DNA of 64,000 nt from Amycolatopsis rubida (GTDB lineage: Bacteria; Actinomycetota; Actinomycetes; Mycobacteriales; Pseudonocardiaceae), in NCBI RefSeq assembly GCF_900115345.1, contig NZ_FOWC01000024.1:1-64000 (forward strand), given 5' to 3'. The stretch's first letter is position 1. Every line of letters starts with the position of its first letter. The notes beneath the pieces are model-generated. The model searched no databases, had not been told where the DNA came from, and saw only the letters and a program-made list of their open reading frames with translations. The translations under genes were made by a program, and so were the position numbers. Positions 34,435 to 43,519 of this stretch are shown piece by piece.

Positions 34435-36243
34435 ATGGCGGAGAGGAAGACGGGCGACGGCCGCACCGTCGTCAGCGGGACGGCGAAGATGACCCCGTCG
34501 GAGGCCTTCGTCGAGACGATGGTGGCCAACGGCGTCACCGACATCTTCGGCATCATGGGCTCGGCCTTCATGGACGCGATGGACATCTTCGCGCCGGCCG
34601 GCATCCGGCTCGTCCCGGTCGTGCACGAGCAGGGCGCCGCGCACATGGCCGACGGCTACGCCCGGGTCAGCGGGCGCCACGGCGTCGTGATCGGGCAGAA
34701 CGGCCCCGGCATCAGCAACTGCGTCACCGCGATCGCGGCGGCGTTCTGGGCGCACAGCCCGGTCGTGATGATCACGCCGGAGGCGGGCACCATGGGCACC
34801 GGGCTGGGCGGCTTCCAGGAGGCCAACCAGCTGCCCATGTTCCAGGAGTTCACCAAGTACCAGGCGCACGTCAACAACCCGAAGCGGATGGCCGAGTACA
34901 CCGCGCGGGCCTTCGACCGGGCGCACGCGGAACTCGGCCCGACCCAGCTGAACATCCCGCGCGACTTCTTCTACGGCGAGATCGAGACCGAGATCCCCGA
35001 GCCGCAGCGGCTGGACCGCGGCCCCGGCGGCGACAAGAGCCTCGCCCAGGCCGCCGAGCTGCTGGCGAGTGCCGAGTTCCCGGTCGTCATCGCCGGCGGC
35101 GGGGTCGTCATGTCCGACGGCGTCGAGGAGGCCAAGGCGCTCGCGGAACGCCTCGGCGCGCCGGTCGTCAACAGCTACCAGCACAACGACAGCTTCCCGG
35201 CCAGCCACCCGCAGTGGTGCGGCCCGCTCGGCTACCAGGGCTCCAAGGCCGCGATGAAGCTCATCTCGCAGGCGGACGTGGTGATCGCGCTCGGCACCCG
35301 GCTCGGGCCGTTCGGCACCCTGCCGCAGCACGGCATGGACTACTGGCCGAAGAACGCGAAGATCATCCAGATCGACGCGGACCACAAGATGCTCGGCCTG
35401 GTCAAGAAGATCACCGTCGGCATCTGCGGCGACGCGAAGGCCGCCGCCGCGGCGCTGACCGAGCGTCTCGCGGACCGCACTCTCGCCTGCGACGCCACCC
35501 GCGGCGAGCGCGCCGGCCGCACCAAGGCCGAGAAGGACGCGTGGGAGGAAGAACTCTCCGCGTGGACCCACGAGAAGGACCCCTACTCCCTCGACATGAT
35601 CGCCGAGCAGGAGGGCGAGGAAGGCAACTGGCTGCACCCGCGCCAGGTCCTGCGCGAGCTGGAGAAGGCCATGCCGCCGCGGGTGATGGTCTCCACGGAC
35701 ATCGGCAACATCAACTCCGTGGCGCACAGCTACCTGCGCTTCGAGGAGCCGCGGTCCTTCTTCGCGCCGATGTCCTTCGGCAACTGCGGTTACGCGCTGC
35801 CGACCATCATCGGTGCCAAGGCCGCCGCGATGGACCGGCCGGCGATCGCGTACGCCGGCGACGGCGCGTGGGGCATGAGCATGGGCGAGATCATGACCGC
35901 GGTGCGGCACGACATCCCGGTCACCGCCGTCGTGTTCCACAACCGCCAGTGGGGCGCGGAAAAGAAGAACCAGGTCGACTTCTACGACCGTCGTTTCGTC
36001 GCGGGCGAACTGGAAAGCGAGAGCTTCGCCGGCATCGCGCAGGCGATGGGCGCGGACGGCATCGTCGTGGACAAGCTCGAGGACGTCGGCCCGGCGCTGC
36101 AGAAGGCCGTGGACGCGCAGATGAACGAGGGCCGCACGACGGTCATCGAGATCATGTGCACCCGCGAGCTTGGCGACCCGTTCCGCCGCGACGCGCTGTC
36201 GAAGCCGGTGCGGTTCCTGGAGAAGTACCAGGACTACGTCTGA
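34435..36243 (+). CDS. xsc: Sulfoacetaldehyde acetyltransferase
   Basis: 602 aa ThDP enzyme, the usual Xsc length. N-terminal ThDP Glu region GIMGSAFMDAMDIF ... HEQGAAHMADGYARVSG; central NIPRDFFYGEIETEIP; C-terminal ThDP-Mg motif AGDGAWGMSMGEIMTAVRHD ending in FHNRQWGAEKKNQVD, typical of Xsc rather than acetolactate synthase. It splits sulfoacetaldehyde with phosphate into sulfite and acetyl phosphate in the cytoplasm. GAAGGAG lies before the ATG. With tpa immediately downstream and pta/ald nearby, this is the central desulfonating step of taurine dissimilation. Confidence 0.96.
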   Translation: MAERKTGDGRTVVSGTAKMTPSEAFVETMVANGVTDIFGIMGSAFMDAMDIFAPAGIRLVPVVHEQGAAHMADGYARVSGRHGVVIGQNGPGISNCVTAIAAAFWAHSPVVMITPEAGTMGTGLGGFQEANQLPMFQEFTKYQAHVNNPKRMAEYTARAFDRAHAELGPTQLNIPRDFFYGEIETEIPEPQRLDRGPGGDKSLAQAAELLASAEFPVVIAGGGVVMSDGVEEAKALAERLGAPVVNSYQHNDSFPASHPQWCGPLGYQGSKAAMKLISQADVVIALGTRLGPFGTLPQHGMDYWPKNAKIIQIDADHKMLGLVKKITVGICGDAKAAAAALTERLADRTLACDATRGERAGRTKAEKDAWEEELSAWTHEKDPYSLDMIAEQEGEEGNWLHPRQVLRELEKAMPPRVMVSTDIGNINSVAHSYLRFEEPRSFFAPMSFGNCGYALPTIIGAKAAAMDRPAIAYAGDGAWGMSMGEIMTAVRHDIPVTAVVFHNRQWGAEKKNQVDFYDRRFVAGELESESFAGIAQAMGADGIVVDKLEDVGPALQKAVDAQMNEGRTTVIEIMCTRELGDPFRRDALSKPVRFLEKYQDYV

Positions 36244-36249
36244 TCCCCT

Positions 36250-36291
36250 CGTGCGGGTTCAGCACGGTTCTCCCCGTGCTGAACCCGCACG
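36250..36291. terminator. Hairpin after xsc
   Basis: Perfect 17-bp arms CGTGCGGGTTCAGCACG (36250-36266) and complement (36275-36291) with an 8-nt loop, 6 nt after the xsc stop. It has no T-run; it would end or stabilise the xsc transcript and makes tpa separately transcribed. Confidence 0.7.
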
Positions 36292-36370
36292 GCCCCTGCC
36301 CGGCCGAGCCCTCATGCCCGGCCGGGCTTCTCACGTCCCGCCCCTCGCATCTGGCCCCCGTGATCGGCCT

Positions 36371-36399
36371 CTTTCTGGCTCTGGGCGTGGACCAGAAAG
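36371..36399. promoter_or_regulatory. Inverted TauR-like pair before tpa
   Basis: CTTTCTGG (36371-36378) and CCAGAAAG (36392-36399) form an exact inverted repeat with 13 nt between, 52 bp before the tpa start. Each half is the TTTCTGG motif also found at pta/ald and the amidohydrolase operon. Confidence 0.55.
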
Positions 36400-36451
36400 A
36401 TTGCGATCGTCGACACATTCCCGTTCTCGCACACACTCAGGAGGTCGCCAG

Positions 36452-37816
36452 GTGAACGTCACGGAGCTGCGGGCCACTGCCCGCCGACACCTCGGGCCGC
36501 ACTTCACGCGCAAGGACACCTGGCAGAGCGACTTCCCGGTGTTCGTCCGCGGCGAGGGCAGCTACCTCGTCGACACCGAGGGCCGCCGTCACCTCGACGG
36601 TCTCGCCGGGCTGTTCTGCGTCAACATGGGCCACGGCCGCGCGGACATCGCCAAGGCCGCGGCCGAGCAGGCCGGCACCCTCGCCTACGCCAGCAACTGG
36701 GGCTCGGCGCACCCGCCGTCGATCGAGGCCGCCCGGATCATCGCCGACCTCGCCCCCGGCGACCTCGGCACCACGTTCTTCGTGAACTCCGGTTCGGAGG
36801 CGGTCGAGACCGCGCTGAAGTTCGTCCGGCAGTACCACCGCAGCCAGGGCGCCCCGGAGCGGACGAAGATCATCAGCCGCGAGATGGCCTACCACGGAAC
36901 GACCATGGGCGCGCTGTCGGTGACCGGCCTGCCGAAGATCAAGGAGCCGTTCGGCCCGCTGCTGCCGGGCATCCGGCACGTCCCGAACACCCTCGGTTTC
37001 ACCGGCGACCGCGGCCCGGCCGACCAGCTGGACTGCGTCCGCGCGATCGAGGCGGTCATCCTCGAAGAGGGACCGGAGACGGTCGCCGCGGTCTTCGCCG
37101 AGCCGGTCCAGAACGGCCGGGGCGCACTCGTCCCGCCGGAGGGCTACTGGCCTGCCCTGCGGGCGCTGTGCGACAAGTACGGCATCCTGCTCGTTTCGGA
37201 CGAGGTCATCTGCTCCTTCGGCCGCCTCGGCCACTTCTTCGGCCACGGCCTCACCGGCGTGGTGCCGGACCTGATCACCTTCGCCAAGGGCTCCACCTCG
37301 GGCTACGCCCCGCTCGGCGGCGTGATCGTGCGCGAGCAGCTGGTCACCGAGCTGTACGACTCCCCGAAGGGCGGCGTGTTCACCCACGGCGCGACCTGGG
37401 GCGGCCACCCGGTGTCGACGGCCGTCGCGGTCGCCAACATCAGCGCCATGCGCGACGAAAAGGTGCCCGAGCACGTCCTCGCCGAGGGCCCGAAGCTGCA
37501 CGCCGCGCTGGAGTCGCTGAAGGACGCGCACCGCTGCGTCAAGGACGTCCGCGGCACCGGGTTCTTCTACGCGATCGAGCTGATGGCCGACCGCGACGGC
37601 GGCCGCGAGCTGACCGATGAGGAGTCGCTGACGGTGTTGCGGGAAGTCCTGCCGGAGTCGTTCCGCCGCACCGGAGTCATCCTCCGCGGCGACGACCGCG
37701 GCGCGACCATGCTCATGGTTTCGCCCCCGCTGGTGGCCGGCACGGACGTGCTCGACGAGCTGCTGCACGGCATCGACGGCATGCTCACCGACGTGGAGAA
37801 GGCGATCCAGCCCTGA
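36452..37816 (+). CDS. tpa: Taurine:pyruvate aminotransferase
   Basis: 454 aa class III aminotransferase. GLFCVNMGHGRADI, FFVNSGSEAVETALKFVRQYH, SREMAYHGTTMGALSVTG and the PLP Lys in ITFAKGSTSGYAPLGG (near residue 280) are as in Tpa. It moves the amino group of taurine to pyruvate, giving sulfoacetaldehyde and alanine. AGGAGG lies 7 nt before the GTG start. The position between xsc and a permease and the presence of Ald strengthen the substrate assignment over other omega-aminotransferases. Confidence 0.93.
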   Translation: MNVTELRATARRHLGPHFTRKDTWQSDFPVFVRGEGSYLVDTEGRRHLDGLAGLFCVNMGHGRADIAKAAAEQAGTLAYASNWGSAHPPSIEAARIIADLAPGDLGTTFFVNSGSEAVETALKFVRQYHRSQGAPERTKIISREMAYHGTTMGALSVTGLPKIKEPFGPLLPGIRHVPNTLGFTGDRGPADQLDCVRAIEAVILEEGPETVAAVFAEPVQNGRGALVPPEGYWPALRALCDKYGILLVSDEVICSFGRLGHFFGHGLTGVVPDLITFAKGSTSGYAPLGGVIVREQLVTELYDSPKGGVFTHGATWGGHPVSTAVAVANISAMRDEKVPEHVLAEGPKLHAALESLKDAHRCVKDVRGTGFFYAIELMADRDGGRELTDEESLTVLREVLPESFRRTGVILRGDDRGATMLMVSPPLVAGTDVLDELLHGIDGMLTDVEKAIQP

Positions 37817-37895
37817 GGGATAGCACCGGCGGGCGCTGGGTACCTCGTGGTGAACGGGGCACCCGGCGCCCGTCGTGCTGTCCGGGACCGGCGCG

Positions 37896-37925
37896 TTCTG
37901 GTCCCAGAGCATCGGCGGTATCTGG
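37896..37925. promoter_or_regulatory. TauR-like sites before the permease
   Basis: GTTCTGGTCCCAGAGC at 37895-37910 holds two head-to-head TCTGG cores, and TATCTGGCTCTC begins at 37919. The spacing is unlike that at tpa. They lie about 125-155 bp before the permease start. Confidence 0.4.
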
Positions 37926-38048
37926 CTCTCGCGGAGGGGCCTGTTCCTTTCTACGGTGACGGGAACCACACAGCAGCTCTCAGCGACATCGCGGCGGCGG
38001 CCGGCGCGGGGACATCGAGGTCCCCCGGCGCCGCCGGAAGGAGGAGAC

Positions 38049-39476
38049 GTGGGTTCTGCACCGGAAACAGCCGCCGAGAGCGGTCTCAAACCGGGCCTCA
38101 AGCAACGCCACATGAATCTGATCGCACTGGGCGGCGTGATCGGCGCCGGCCTGTTCGTCGGAAGCGGCGTGGTCATCCAGTCGGCCGGGCCCGCGGCGGT
38201 GGTCTCGTTCTTCATCGCCGGGCTGATCACCGTGCTCATCATGCGGATGCTGGCCGAAATGACCGTCGCGCGGCCCGCGCTCGGCTCGTTCTACGTCTAC
38301 GCCAGGGAAGCGATGGGCAACCGCGCGGGCTTCACCGTCGGCTGGATGTACTGGTACTTCTTCGTGATCGTGGTCGCCGTCGAAGCGGTCGCCGGCGGCC
38401 GGATCCTGCAACTGTGGCTGCCGAACGTGCCCCTGTGGGTGCTCAGTCTCGGATTGCTCCTGCTGCTGACCGCCACGAACCTGGTCTCCGCGCGTTCTTA
38501 CGGCGAATTCGAATACTGGTTCTCCTCGATCAAGGTCATCGCGATCCTGGTGTTCCTGGTGGTCGGCGCCCTGTACCTGTTCGGCGTCTGGCCCGGCGCC
38601 CACGGCGGCTTGGGCAACCTGGTCTCCCACGGCGGTTTCGCCCCCATGGGCATCGGCGCGGTACTGGCCGCGGTCGTCCCGTGCGTCGGCTTCTACACCG
38701 GTGCCGAGATCGTCACGATCGCCGCCGCCGAGTCCGCCGAACCGCGCCGCGCGATCGCGAAAGCCATGCGCTCCATTGTGTTCCGCGTGGTCCTGTTCTA
38801 CGTCGGTTCGGTCTTCGTCGTGGTCGCGGTGAAGGCATGGAACGCCCCGGACACCGCCGTCAGCCCGTACGCCGCGGTCCTCGACGTCCTGGGCATCCCC
38901 GCGGTGGCGACGATCATGAACGCCATCGTCCTGACGGCCGTGCTCTCCTGCCTGAACTCGGCCCTGTACACGTCCTCGCGGATGCTGTTCGCCCTGACCC
39001 GCAACGGCGACGCCCCGAAGATGTTCACCAAACTGTCCCGCAGCGGCGTCCCCCGCCGAGCCATCATCGCCGGGACTGTCATCGGGTACGTCTCCGTCAT
39101 CGCGGCGTACACCTCGCCGAACCTGATCTTCCAGTTCCTGGTGAACTCCTACGGCGCGGTCGCGCTCTTCGTGTACCTGGCCATCGCGCTGGCCCAAGTC
39201 CGTCTGCGGAAACGCCTGCAGAACACCGATCCGGGCGCGCTGAGCCTGAAGATGTGGCTCTTCCCGTGGCTGAGCTACGCCACGATCGCCTTGATGGCGG
39301 CGGTCATCCTGGCCATGGCGTTCCTCCCGACGACCCGCTCGCAGTTCTGGCTGAGCGCGGTGACGCTGGCGCTGATCCTGATCGCGTACCAGTTCCGGAA
39401 GCGCCGCCCGGCCGGACCCGCGGCGGCGACCGAGACGGACTCCTCGCGCGGAGAGGCCGGAGTCGCCTCGACCTGA
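38049..39476 (+). CDS. APC-superfamily amino-acid permease (GabP/AAT-like)
   Basis: 475 aa with 12 membrane helices. LKQRHMNLIALGGVIGAGLFVGSG is the canonical AAT/GabP N-terminal motif; EFEYWFSSIKVIAIL and GAEIVTIAAAESAEPRRAI also match. AAGGAGGAGA precedes the GTG. It probably imports the amino-sulfonate or a related omega-amino acid such as GABA, beta-alanine or taurine; context favours taurine. No TauABC importer is present in the island, so this or the SSS symporter must bring in substrate. Confidence 0.85.
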   Translation: MGSAPETAAESGLKPGLKQRHMNLIALGGVIGAGLFVGSGVVIQSAGPAAVVSFFIAGLITVLIMRMLAEMTVARPALGSFYVYAREAMGNRAGFTVGWMYWYFFVIVVAVEAVAGGRILQLWLPNVPLWVLSLGLLLLLTATNLVSARSYGEFEYWFSSIKVIAILVFLVVGALYLFGVWPGAHGGLGNLVSHGGFAPMGIGAVLAAVVPCVGFYTGAEIVTIAAAESAEPRRAIAKAMRSIVFRVVLFYVGSVFVVVAVKAWNAPDTAVSPYAAVLDVLGIPAVATIMNAIVLTAVLSCLNSALYTSSRMLFALTRNGDAPKMFTKLSRSGVPRRAIIAGTVIGYVSVIAAYTSPNLIFQFLVNSYGAVALFVYLAIALAQVRLRKRLQNTDPGALSLKMWLFPWLSYATIALMAAVILAMAFLPTTRSQFWLSAVTLALILIAYQFRKRRPAGPAAATETDSSRGEAGVAST

Positions 39477-39503
39477 CCGGTCCGGCGCCCCGCGATGCCG
39501 CGG

Positions 39504-39528
39504 TTCTGGACCTACCGCCGTGACCAGA
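39504..39528 (+). promoter_or_regulatory. TauR-like pair before the sulfite exporters
   Basis: TTCTGGACCTA at 39504-39514 and CCAGA at 39524-39528 on the opposite strand, 77-101 bp before the first TauE-like gene. CTGGACCTA is the closest match in the window to the CTGGACYTAA sites known for TauR. Confidence 0.5.
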
Positions 39529-39604
39529 CGAGCCTCAAGGTGAAGCCCGTCCGCTCGTCTCAGGGAGGCCCGATGCCGCACCAGTCCCGGACCCCGGCGC
39601 TCCG

Positions 39605-40351
39605 ATGACCTTCTGGCAGCTGCCCCCGGCGGCGATGGCGTTCGCCATCGCCGCCTTGCTGGCCGGAGGCCTGATCCGCGGCTACTCCGGCTTCGGCGCT
39701 TCCCTGGTGTGGGTGAGCTGCCTCTGCCTCGTGCTGCCGCCGCCGGCCGTGGTCCCGAGCACGCTCCTGCTGGAAGTGGCCTCCAGCGTGAGCTTGCTGC
39801 CCAAGGCCTGGCCCGACGCGCACCGCCCGTCCGTGCGCTGGCTGATCGCCGGCGCGCTGGCCGGCCTGCCGGTCGGCATCTGGTTCCTGGCTGCGCTGCC
39901 GGAACGCGCGACCAGGCTGACCGTCGGGCTGGCGGTCGGAATCTCCGCACTGGCCCTCGCCTTCAGCCGGCGCACCCGTCGCCTGCCCGGCCGCGGCGCG
40001 TGCACCGGGATGGGCGCCGCGTTCGGAATTCTCAACGGCGCCTGCGGAATGGGCGGCCCGCCCGTCGTCCTGATGTACCTGGCGTCCCCGCTGCCGGTGG
40101 CGGTGAACCGCGCGAGCCTGGTCGTCTTCTTCCTGGCCGCCGACTCGATGACCGTCGCCACCGCCGGCGCCGGCGGCCTGCTCGCCGGCGACGTCCTCCT
40201 GCAGACCGCGCTGTTCCTCCCCATCGCCCTCGCCGGGGTCGCCGCCGGAAGCCTGCTGTACCGCCGCGGCGGCGGGGATGTCCGCCGGATCGTGCTCGGA
40301 ATCCTCGCGGTGCTGTCGCTGGCCTTGGTAGGCCAGGCGGTCGTCGCGTGA
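39605..40351 (+). CDS. tauE: TauE/SafE family membrane protein 1
   Basis: 248 aa with seven to eight hydrophobic helices and the duplicated family motif: LIRGYSGFGASLVWVSCL in the first half and GILNGACGMGGPPVVLMYL in the second. The family exports sulfite or sulfoacetate. Xsc activity releases one sulfite per taurine, so export prevents toxicity. Its stop codon overlaps the start of a second family member. Confidence 0.8.
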   Translation: MTFWQLPPAAMAFAIAALLAGGLIRGYSGFGASLVWVSCLCLVLPPPAVVPSTLLLEVASSVSLLPKAWPDAHRPSVRWLIAGALAGLPVGIWFLAALPERATRLTVGLAVGISALALAFSRRTRRLPGRGACTGMGAAFGILNGACGMGGPPVVLMYLASPLPVAVNRASLVVFFLAADSMTVATAGAGGLLAGDVLLQTALFLPIALAGVAAGSLLYRRGGGDVRRIVLGILAVLSLALVGQAVVA

Positions 40352-41067
40352 TCCTCGGCGCGCTGGCGATCGCCTTCGCGGGCTTCATCGGCGGCCTGAC
40401 CGGATTCGGCGCGTCGCTGGTCGGCACTCCCCTGTTGCTGCTCATCGGATTCCCGCTGCCGCAGGTGGTCGTGATCAACCTGATCGCCACCATGATCACC
40501 AGGCTCGCCGTGCTCCACCGCGAACGGGCCCACATCGCCTGGCGCCGGGTAGCCGTCCTCGGCGCCGCGAGCCTCCCCGGCGCCGCCGCCGGAGCCCTGA
40601 CGCTGCACCTGCTCCCGCCCCACGCCCTCCGCATCCTGGCAGGCACCGTGGTCGTGCTCTCCGGCCTGCGCCTGCTGCTCCGCCCGGCCCGCGAAGCCCG
40701 CCCCGCGACGACCGTCAAGCAAACGATCGCCGGGCTGCTGGGCGGATATCTCTCCACCACGACTTCCCTCAACGGCGCACCGCCTGCCGTCCTGCTCGCC
40801 TCCGCGAAAGTCCCGCCCCGCACCTTCGTCGGCGACCTGGCGGGCTATTTCGTGGTGACCAACTGCCTGTCCCTGCTCCTCCTGGTCACCGCGGGCCAGT
40901 TCGACGGCGCCGGCCTGGGCGCCCGGCTGCCGATCCTGGTGCTGGCCGCGCTGGCCGGAAACCTCCTCGGCGGCCGCCTGATCGGCCGGATTCCGCGCAC
41001 GGTGTTCGACCGGGCGATCGTCGCCCTGATCGTGACGTCCGGAGCAGTGACGATGCTCAGCGGCTGA
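40348..41067 (+). CDS. TauE/SafE family membrane protein 2
   Basis: 239 aa, also seven to eight helices, with FIGGLTGFGASLVGTPLLLL and YLSTTTSLNGAPPAVLLA. It is divergent in sequence from its neighbour, so this is not a recent tandem copy. GTGA overlap with gene 1 implies equal translation, as for subunits of a heteromer. It converges with a small gene whose 3' end overlaps by 11 bp. Confidence 0.8.
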   Translation: MILGALAIAFAGFIGGLTGFGASLVGTPLLLLIGFPLPQVVVINLIATMITRLAVLHRERAHIAWRRVAVLGAASLPGAAAGALTLHLLPPHALRILAGTVVVLSGLRLLLRPAREARPATTVKQTIAGLLGGYLSTTTSLNGAPPAVLLASAKVPPRTFVGDLAGYFVVTNCLSLLLLVTAGQFDGAGLGARLPILVLAALAGNLLGGRLIGRIPRTVFDRAIVALIVTSGAVTMLSG

Positions 41068-41218
41068 TCCGCTCGGCGGCTCGGCTGTCCGGGTGCGCCT
41101 CGATCTCCCAGCCCGCGGCCTCGAGCACCCGCCTCGCCCGTTCCAGGCAGGCGCCGTGGGCACAGCCGGGTTCGCCGGAACAGGTGCGAGCGTTGCCGGG
41201 CAAACCTTCGTCGGACAT
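41057..41218 (-). CDS. Small Cys-containing protein
   Basis: 53 aa, opening MSDEGLPGNARTCSGEPGCAH and continuing GACLERARRVLEAAGW. Three cysteines in a C-x5-C-x3-C arrangement could bind metal. I do not recognise the family. It overlaps the exporter gene by 11 bp at the 3' end and is divergent from the crotonase-like gene. Small enough that it might not be real. Confidence 0.4.
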   Translation of the reverse strand: MSDEGLPGNARTCSGEPGCAHGACLERARRVLEAAGWEIEAHPDSRAAERISR

Positions 41219-41359
41219 CAGCGCGGGCCTTTCGCCGGGTCGTGCACAGCCGGCCGAACTCCACCACATCCGCGCCGCACCGGAGATCTCGTTCTGAGAC
41301 AGAACCCCGCGGCCGCCCGGCCTACGCTCCTGGCACGTCGATCCCGGGAGGTCTGCGCG

Positions 41360-41794
41360 ATGCCGGAGCTGGAATACCGGGCCGGGACGGTCATCCTGCG
41401 CTTTCGCGCGGCGGCCAGGCTGGACGGGGCGGCGCTGCTCGCGGCCCTGGACTACGTCGGGCCGAAGCCGGTCGTGCTGACCGGGGAGGGCGGCCGGTTC
41501 GCGCCCGCGAGCGCCACCGCGCGTTTCTCCGAGGCGACCGCGGCCGTGCGCCGCCACCCCGCGCCCGTGGTCGCCGCGATCAACGGCGACGCGACCGGAG
41601 CGGGCTATGCCCTCGCCGAGGCCGCGGATCTCCGGATCATGGCCGCGGGCGTCCTGCGCCCGCCTGGCGGACCGGCGCACGACGCCGAGACCGCGGTGGC
41701 CGCCGGGCTCGTGGATTTCCGGTGCCCGCCCGCGCGGCTGCTCGGGCTCGCTCTCCGGCTGGCCGGGGCCGCCCGGCCGGCGAACGCGGCGTAG
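41360..41794 (+). CDS. Truncated enoyl-CoA hydratase/isomerase-like protein
   Basis: 144 aa, about half the usual crotonase length. PKPVVLTGEGGRFAPAS and VVAAINGDATGAGYALAEAADLRIMA match the first and second oxyanion-hole segments; the region that normally follows (catalytic Glu, C-terminal helices) is short and replaced by PPGGPAHDAETAVAAGLVD. GGGAGG precedes the ATG. Either a decayed gene or a minimal crotonase-fold protein; the clean start and composition argue for expression. Confidence 0.55.
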   Translation: MPELEYRAGTVILRFRAAARLDGAALLAALDYVGPKPVVLTGEGGRFAPASATARFSEATAAVRRHPAPVVAAINGDATGAGYALAEAADLRIMAAGVLRPPGGPAHDAETAVAAGLVDFRCPPARLLGLALRLAGAARPANAA

Positions 41795-41798
41795 CCGG

Positions 41799-41835
41799 GC
41801 GCGCCGGGACCGCCTCGGCAGCGGTCCCGGCGCGC
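41799..41835. terminator. Bidirectional hairpin terminator
   Basis: Perfect 15-bp arms GCGCGCCGGGACCGC and complement with loop CTCGGCA, in the 54-bp gap between the crotonase-like gene and the convergent groEL-like gene. It separates the sulfonate island from the monooxygenase operon. Confidence 0.75.
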
Positions 41836-41848
41836 AGTCGCGGAATGC

Positions 41849-43495
41849 CTAGTAGATGTTGGACGGGCGGACCATGCCCTCGGCCAGATCCCCGAACCCC
41901 GGCGCGACGATCGCCCCCGGATTCGCCACGACCTGCTCCACGATCGCGGTCTCCGTGGTGATCAGCAGCGCCGCGATGGAGGCCGCGCTTTCCAGGGCCG
42001 AGCGCGTCACTTTCAGCGGGTCGATGACGCCCGCGGCGAACAGGTCCCGGTATTCCCCGGTCAGCGCGTCGAAGCCGTGGCCGTTGCCGAGGCCCGCGAC
42101 GCGGTCCTGGACCTCGTCCCCCTCGTACCCGGCGTTGGCCGCGATCCAGCGCAGCGGCTCGCTCAGCGCCCGCCGCACGATGTCCCGGCCGTGCGCCGCG
42201 TCGCCGGACAGATCCAGCTCCACCCGGCGGGCCGCCTGCGCCAGCGCCGCCCCGCCGCCCGCGACCACCCCTTCCTCCAGCGCGGCCCGCGCCGCGGCCA
42301 GCGAGTCCTCGACCCGCAGCATCCGCTCCTTCAGCTCGACGCTCGTCGCCGCGCCCACGCGCACCACCGCCACCTGGCCGGACAACCGGGCGATCCGCAG
42401 CCGCAGGCTGTCCTGGTCGTGTTCGATCCGGGCGCGCTCCAGCTGGCTCTCCAACTGCCCGATCCGGGCGCGGACCGCGCCCTCGTCCCCGGCCGCGCCG
42501 AGAATCGTCGTAGAATCCTCGGTGATCGTGATGTGCGCGCAGCGGCCGAAGTCCCGTTCGGTGACCTCGGCGAGCGTGACGCCGGAATCCTCGCTCACCA
42601 CCCGTCCGCCGAGCGCGGCGGCCAGGTCCTCCAGCTCGGCGATCCGCCGGTGGCCGAATCCGGGCGCGCGGACGACCGCGGCCCGGAACGTGCCGTGCAC
42701 ATTCCCGCTCACCAGCAGCTGCAGCGCCGGGCCGTCGACGTTCTCCGCCAGCACCACCAGCGGCCGGTCCGCGCGCCGCGCCGCCTCGACCGTCGGCATC
42801 AGGTCCTGCACCTGGCTGATCTTCTTGTTGGTCAGCAGGAGCACCGGATCGGCGAAGCTGGCCTCCATCCGGTCCCGGTCGGTCACCATGTACGGCGAGG
42901 TGTAGCCGTGCGCGAACTCGATCCCGTCCGCCACCTCGACGCCCAGCCCCGGCCGGTCGCTCTCCTCGACCTCCACCACTCCCGAGCCGCCCACCGCCGC
43001 GAGCGCCTGGGCGATCACCCGCCCGATCCGCTCGTCGTCGCCTGCCGCCAGCGTCGCGATCCGTTCCAGCTCGGCCTCGCCGGACACCGCGACCGCCGAT
43101 TTGCGCAGGTGCTCGACGACCGCCTCGACGGTCTCCTCGATCCCCCGCCGCACGCGCATCGGGTTCGCGCCTTCGCCGAGCGCGGCCAGTCCTTCGCGCA
43201 CCATCGCCTGCGCGAGCACGGTCGCGGTCGTGGTGCCGTCGCCCACCACGCCATTGGTCTTCATCGCGACTTCCTTGACCAGCTGGGCGCCCATGTTCGC
43301 GAACGGCTCCCCCAGCTGGATCTCCCGCGCGATGGTCACCCCGTCGTTGGTGATCGTGGGCGGGCCGGTCAGCTTCTCCAGCACCGCGTTGCGCCCCTTC
43401 GGGCCCAGCGTCACCTTCACCGCGTCGGCCAGGGTGTTGACCCCGAGTTCGAGCTGACGCCGCGCCTCGGCGCTGAACCGCAGCTGTTTCGCCAT
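41849..43495 (-). CDS. mimG: GroEL-type chaperonin dedicated to the monooxygenase (MimG-like)
   Basis: 548 aa Hsp60. VKVTLGPKGRNAVLEK, GPPTITNDGVTIAREIQL and VVGDGTTTATVLAQAMV (ATPase Asp) are conserved. It ends MVRPSNIY without the GGM-rich or His-rich tails of housekeeping GroELs, and no groES is present. In mycobacterial mim/prm clusters a GroEL-like protein is needed to fold the hydroxylase large subunit, and the location at the end of this operon matches. Last gene of the eight-gene unit. Confidence 0.88.
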   Translation of the reverse strand: MAKQLRFSAEARRQLELGVNTLADAVKVTLGPKGRNAVLEKLTGPPTITNDGVTIAREIQLGEPFANMGAQLVKEVAMKTNGVVGDGTTTATVLAQAMVREGLAALGEGANPMRVRRGIEETVEAVVEHLRKSAVAVSGEAELERIATLAAGDDERIGRVIAQALAAVGGSGVVEVEESDRPGLGVEVADGIEFAHGYTSPYMVTDRDRMEASFADPVLLLTNKKISQVQDLMPTVEAARRADRPLVVLAENVDGPALQLLVSGNVHGTFRAAVVRAPGFGHRRIAELEDLAAALGGRVVSEDSGVTLAEVTERDFGRCAHITITEDSTTILGAAGDEGAVRARIGQLESQLERARIEHDQDSLRLRIARLSGQVAVVRVGAATSVELKERMLRVEDSLAAARAALEEGVVAGGGAALAQAARRVELDLSGDAAHGRDIVRRALSEPLRWIAANAGYEGDEVQDRVAGLGNGHGFDALTGEYRDLFAAGVIDPLKVTRSALESAASIAALLITTETAIVEQVVANPGAIVAPGFGDLAEGMVRPSNIY

Positions 43496-43519
43496 GGTCT
43501 CCGTCCTTTCCTTGCCGGT

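Noticed and set aside
38798..39112. Minus-strand frame inside the permease gene
   Set aside because: Shadow of membrane-protein codons with no independent support.
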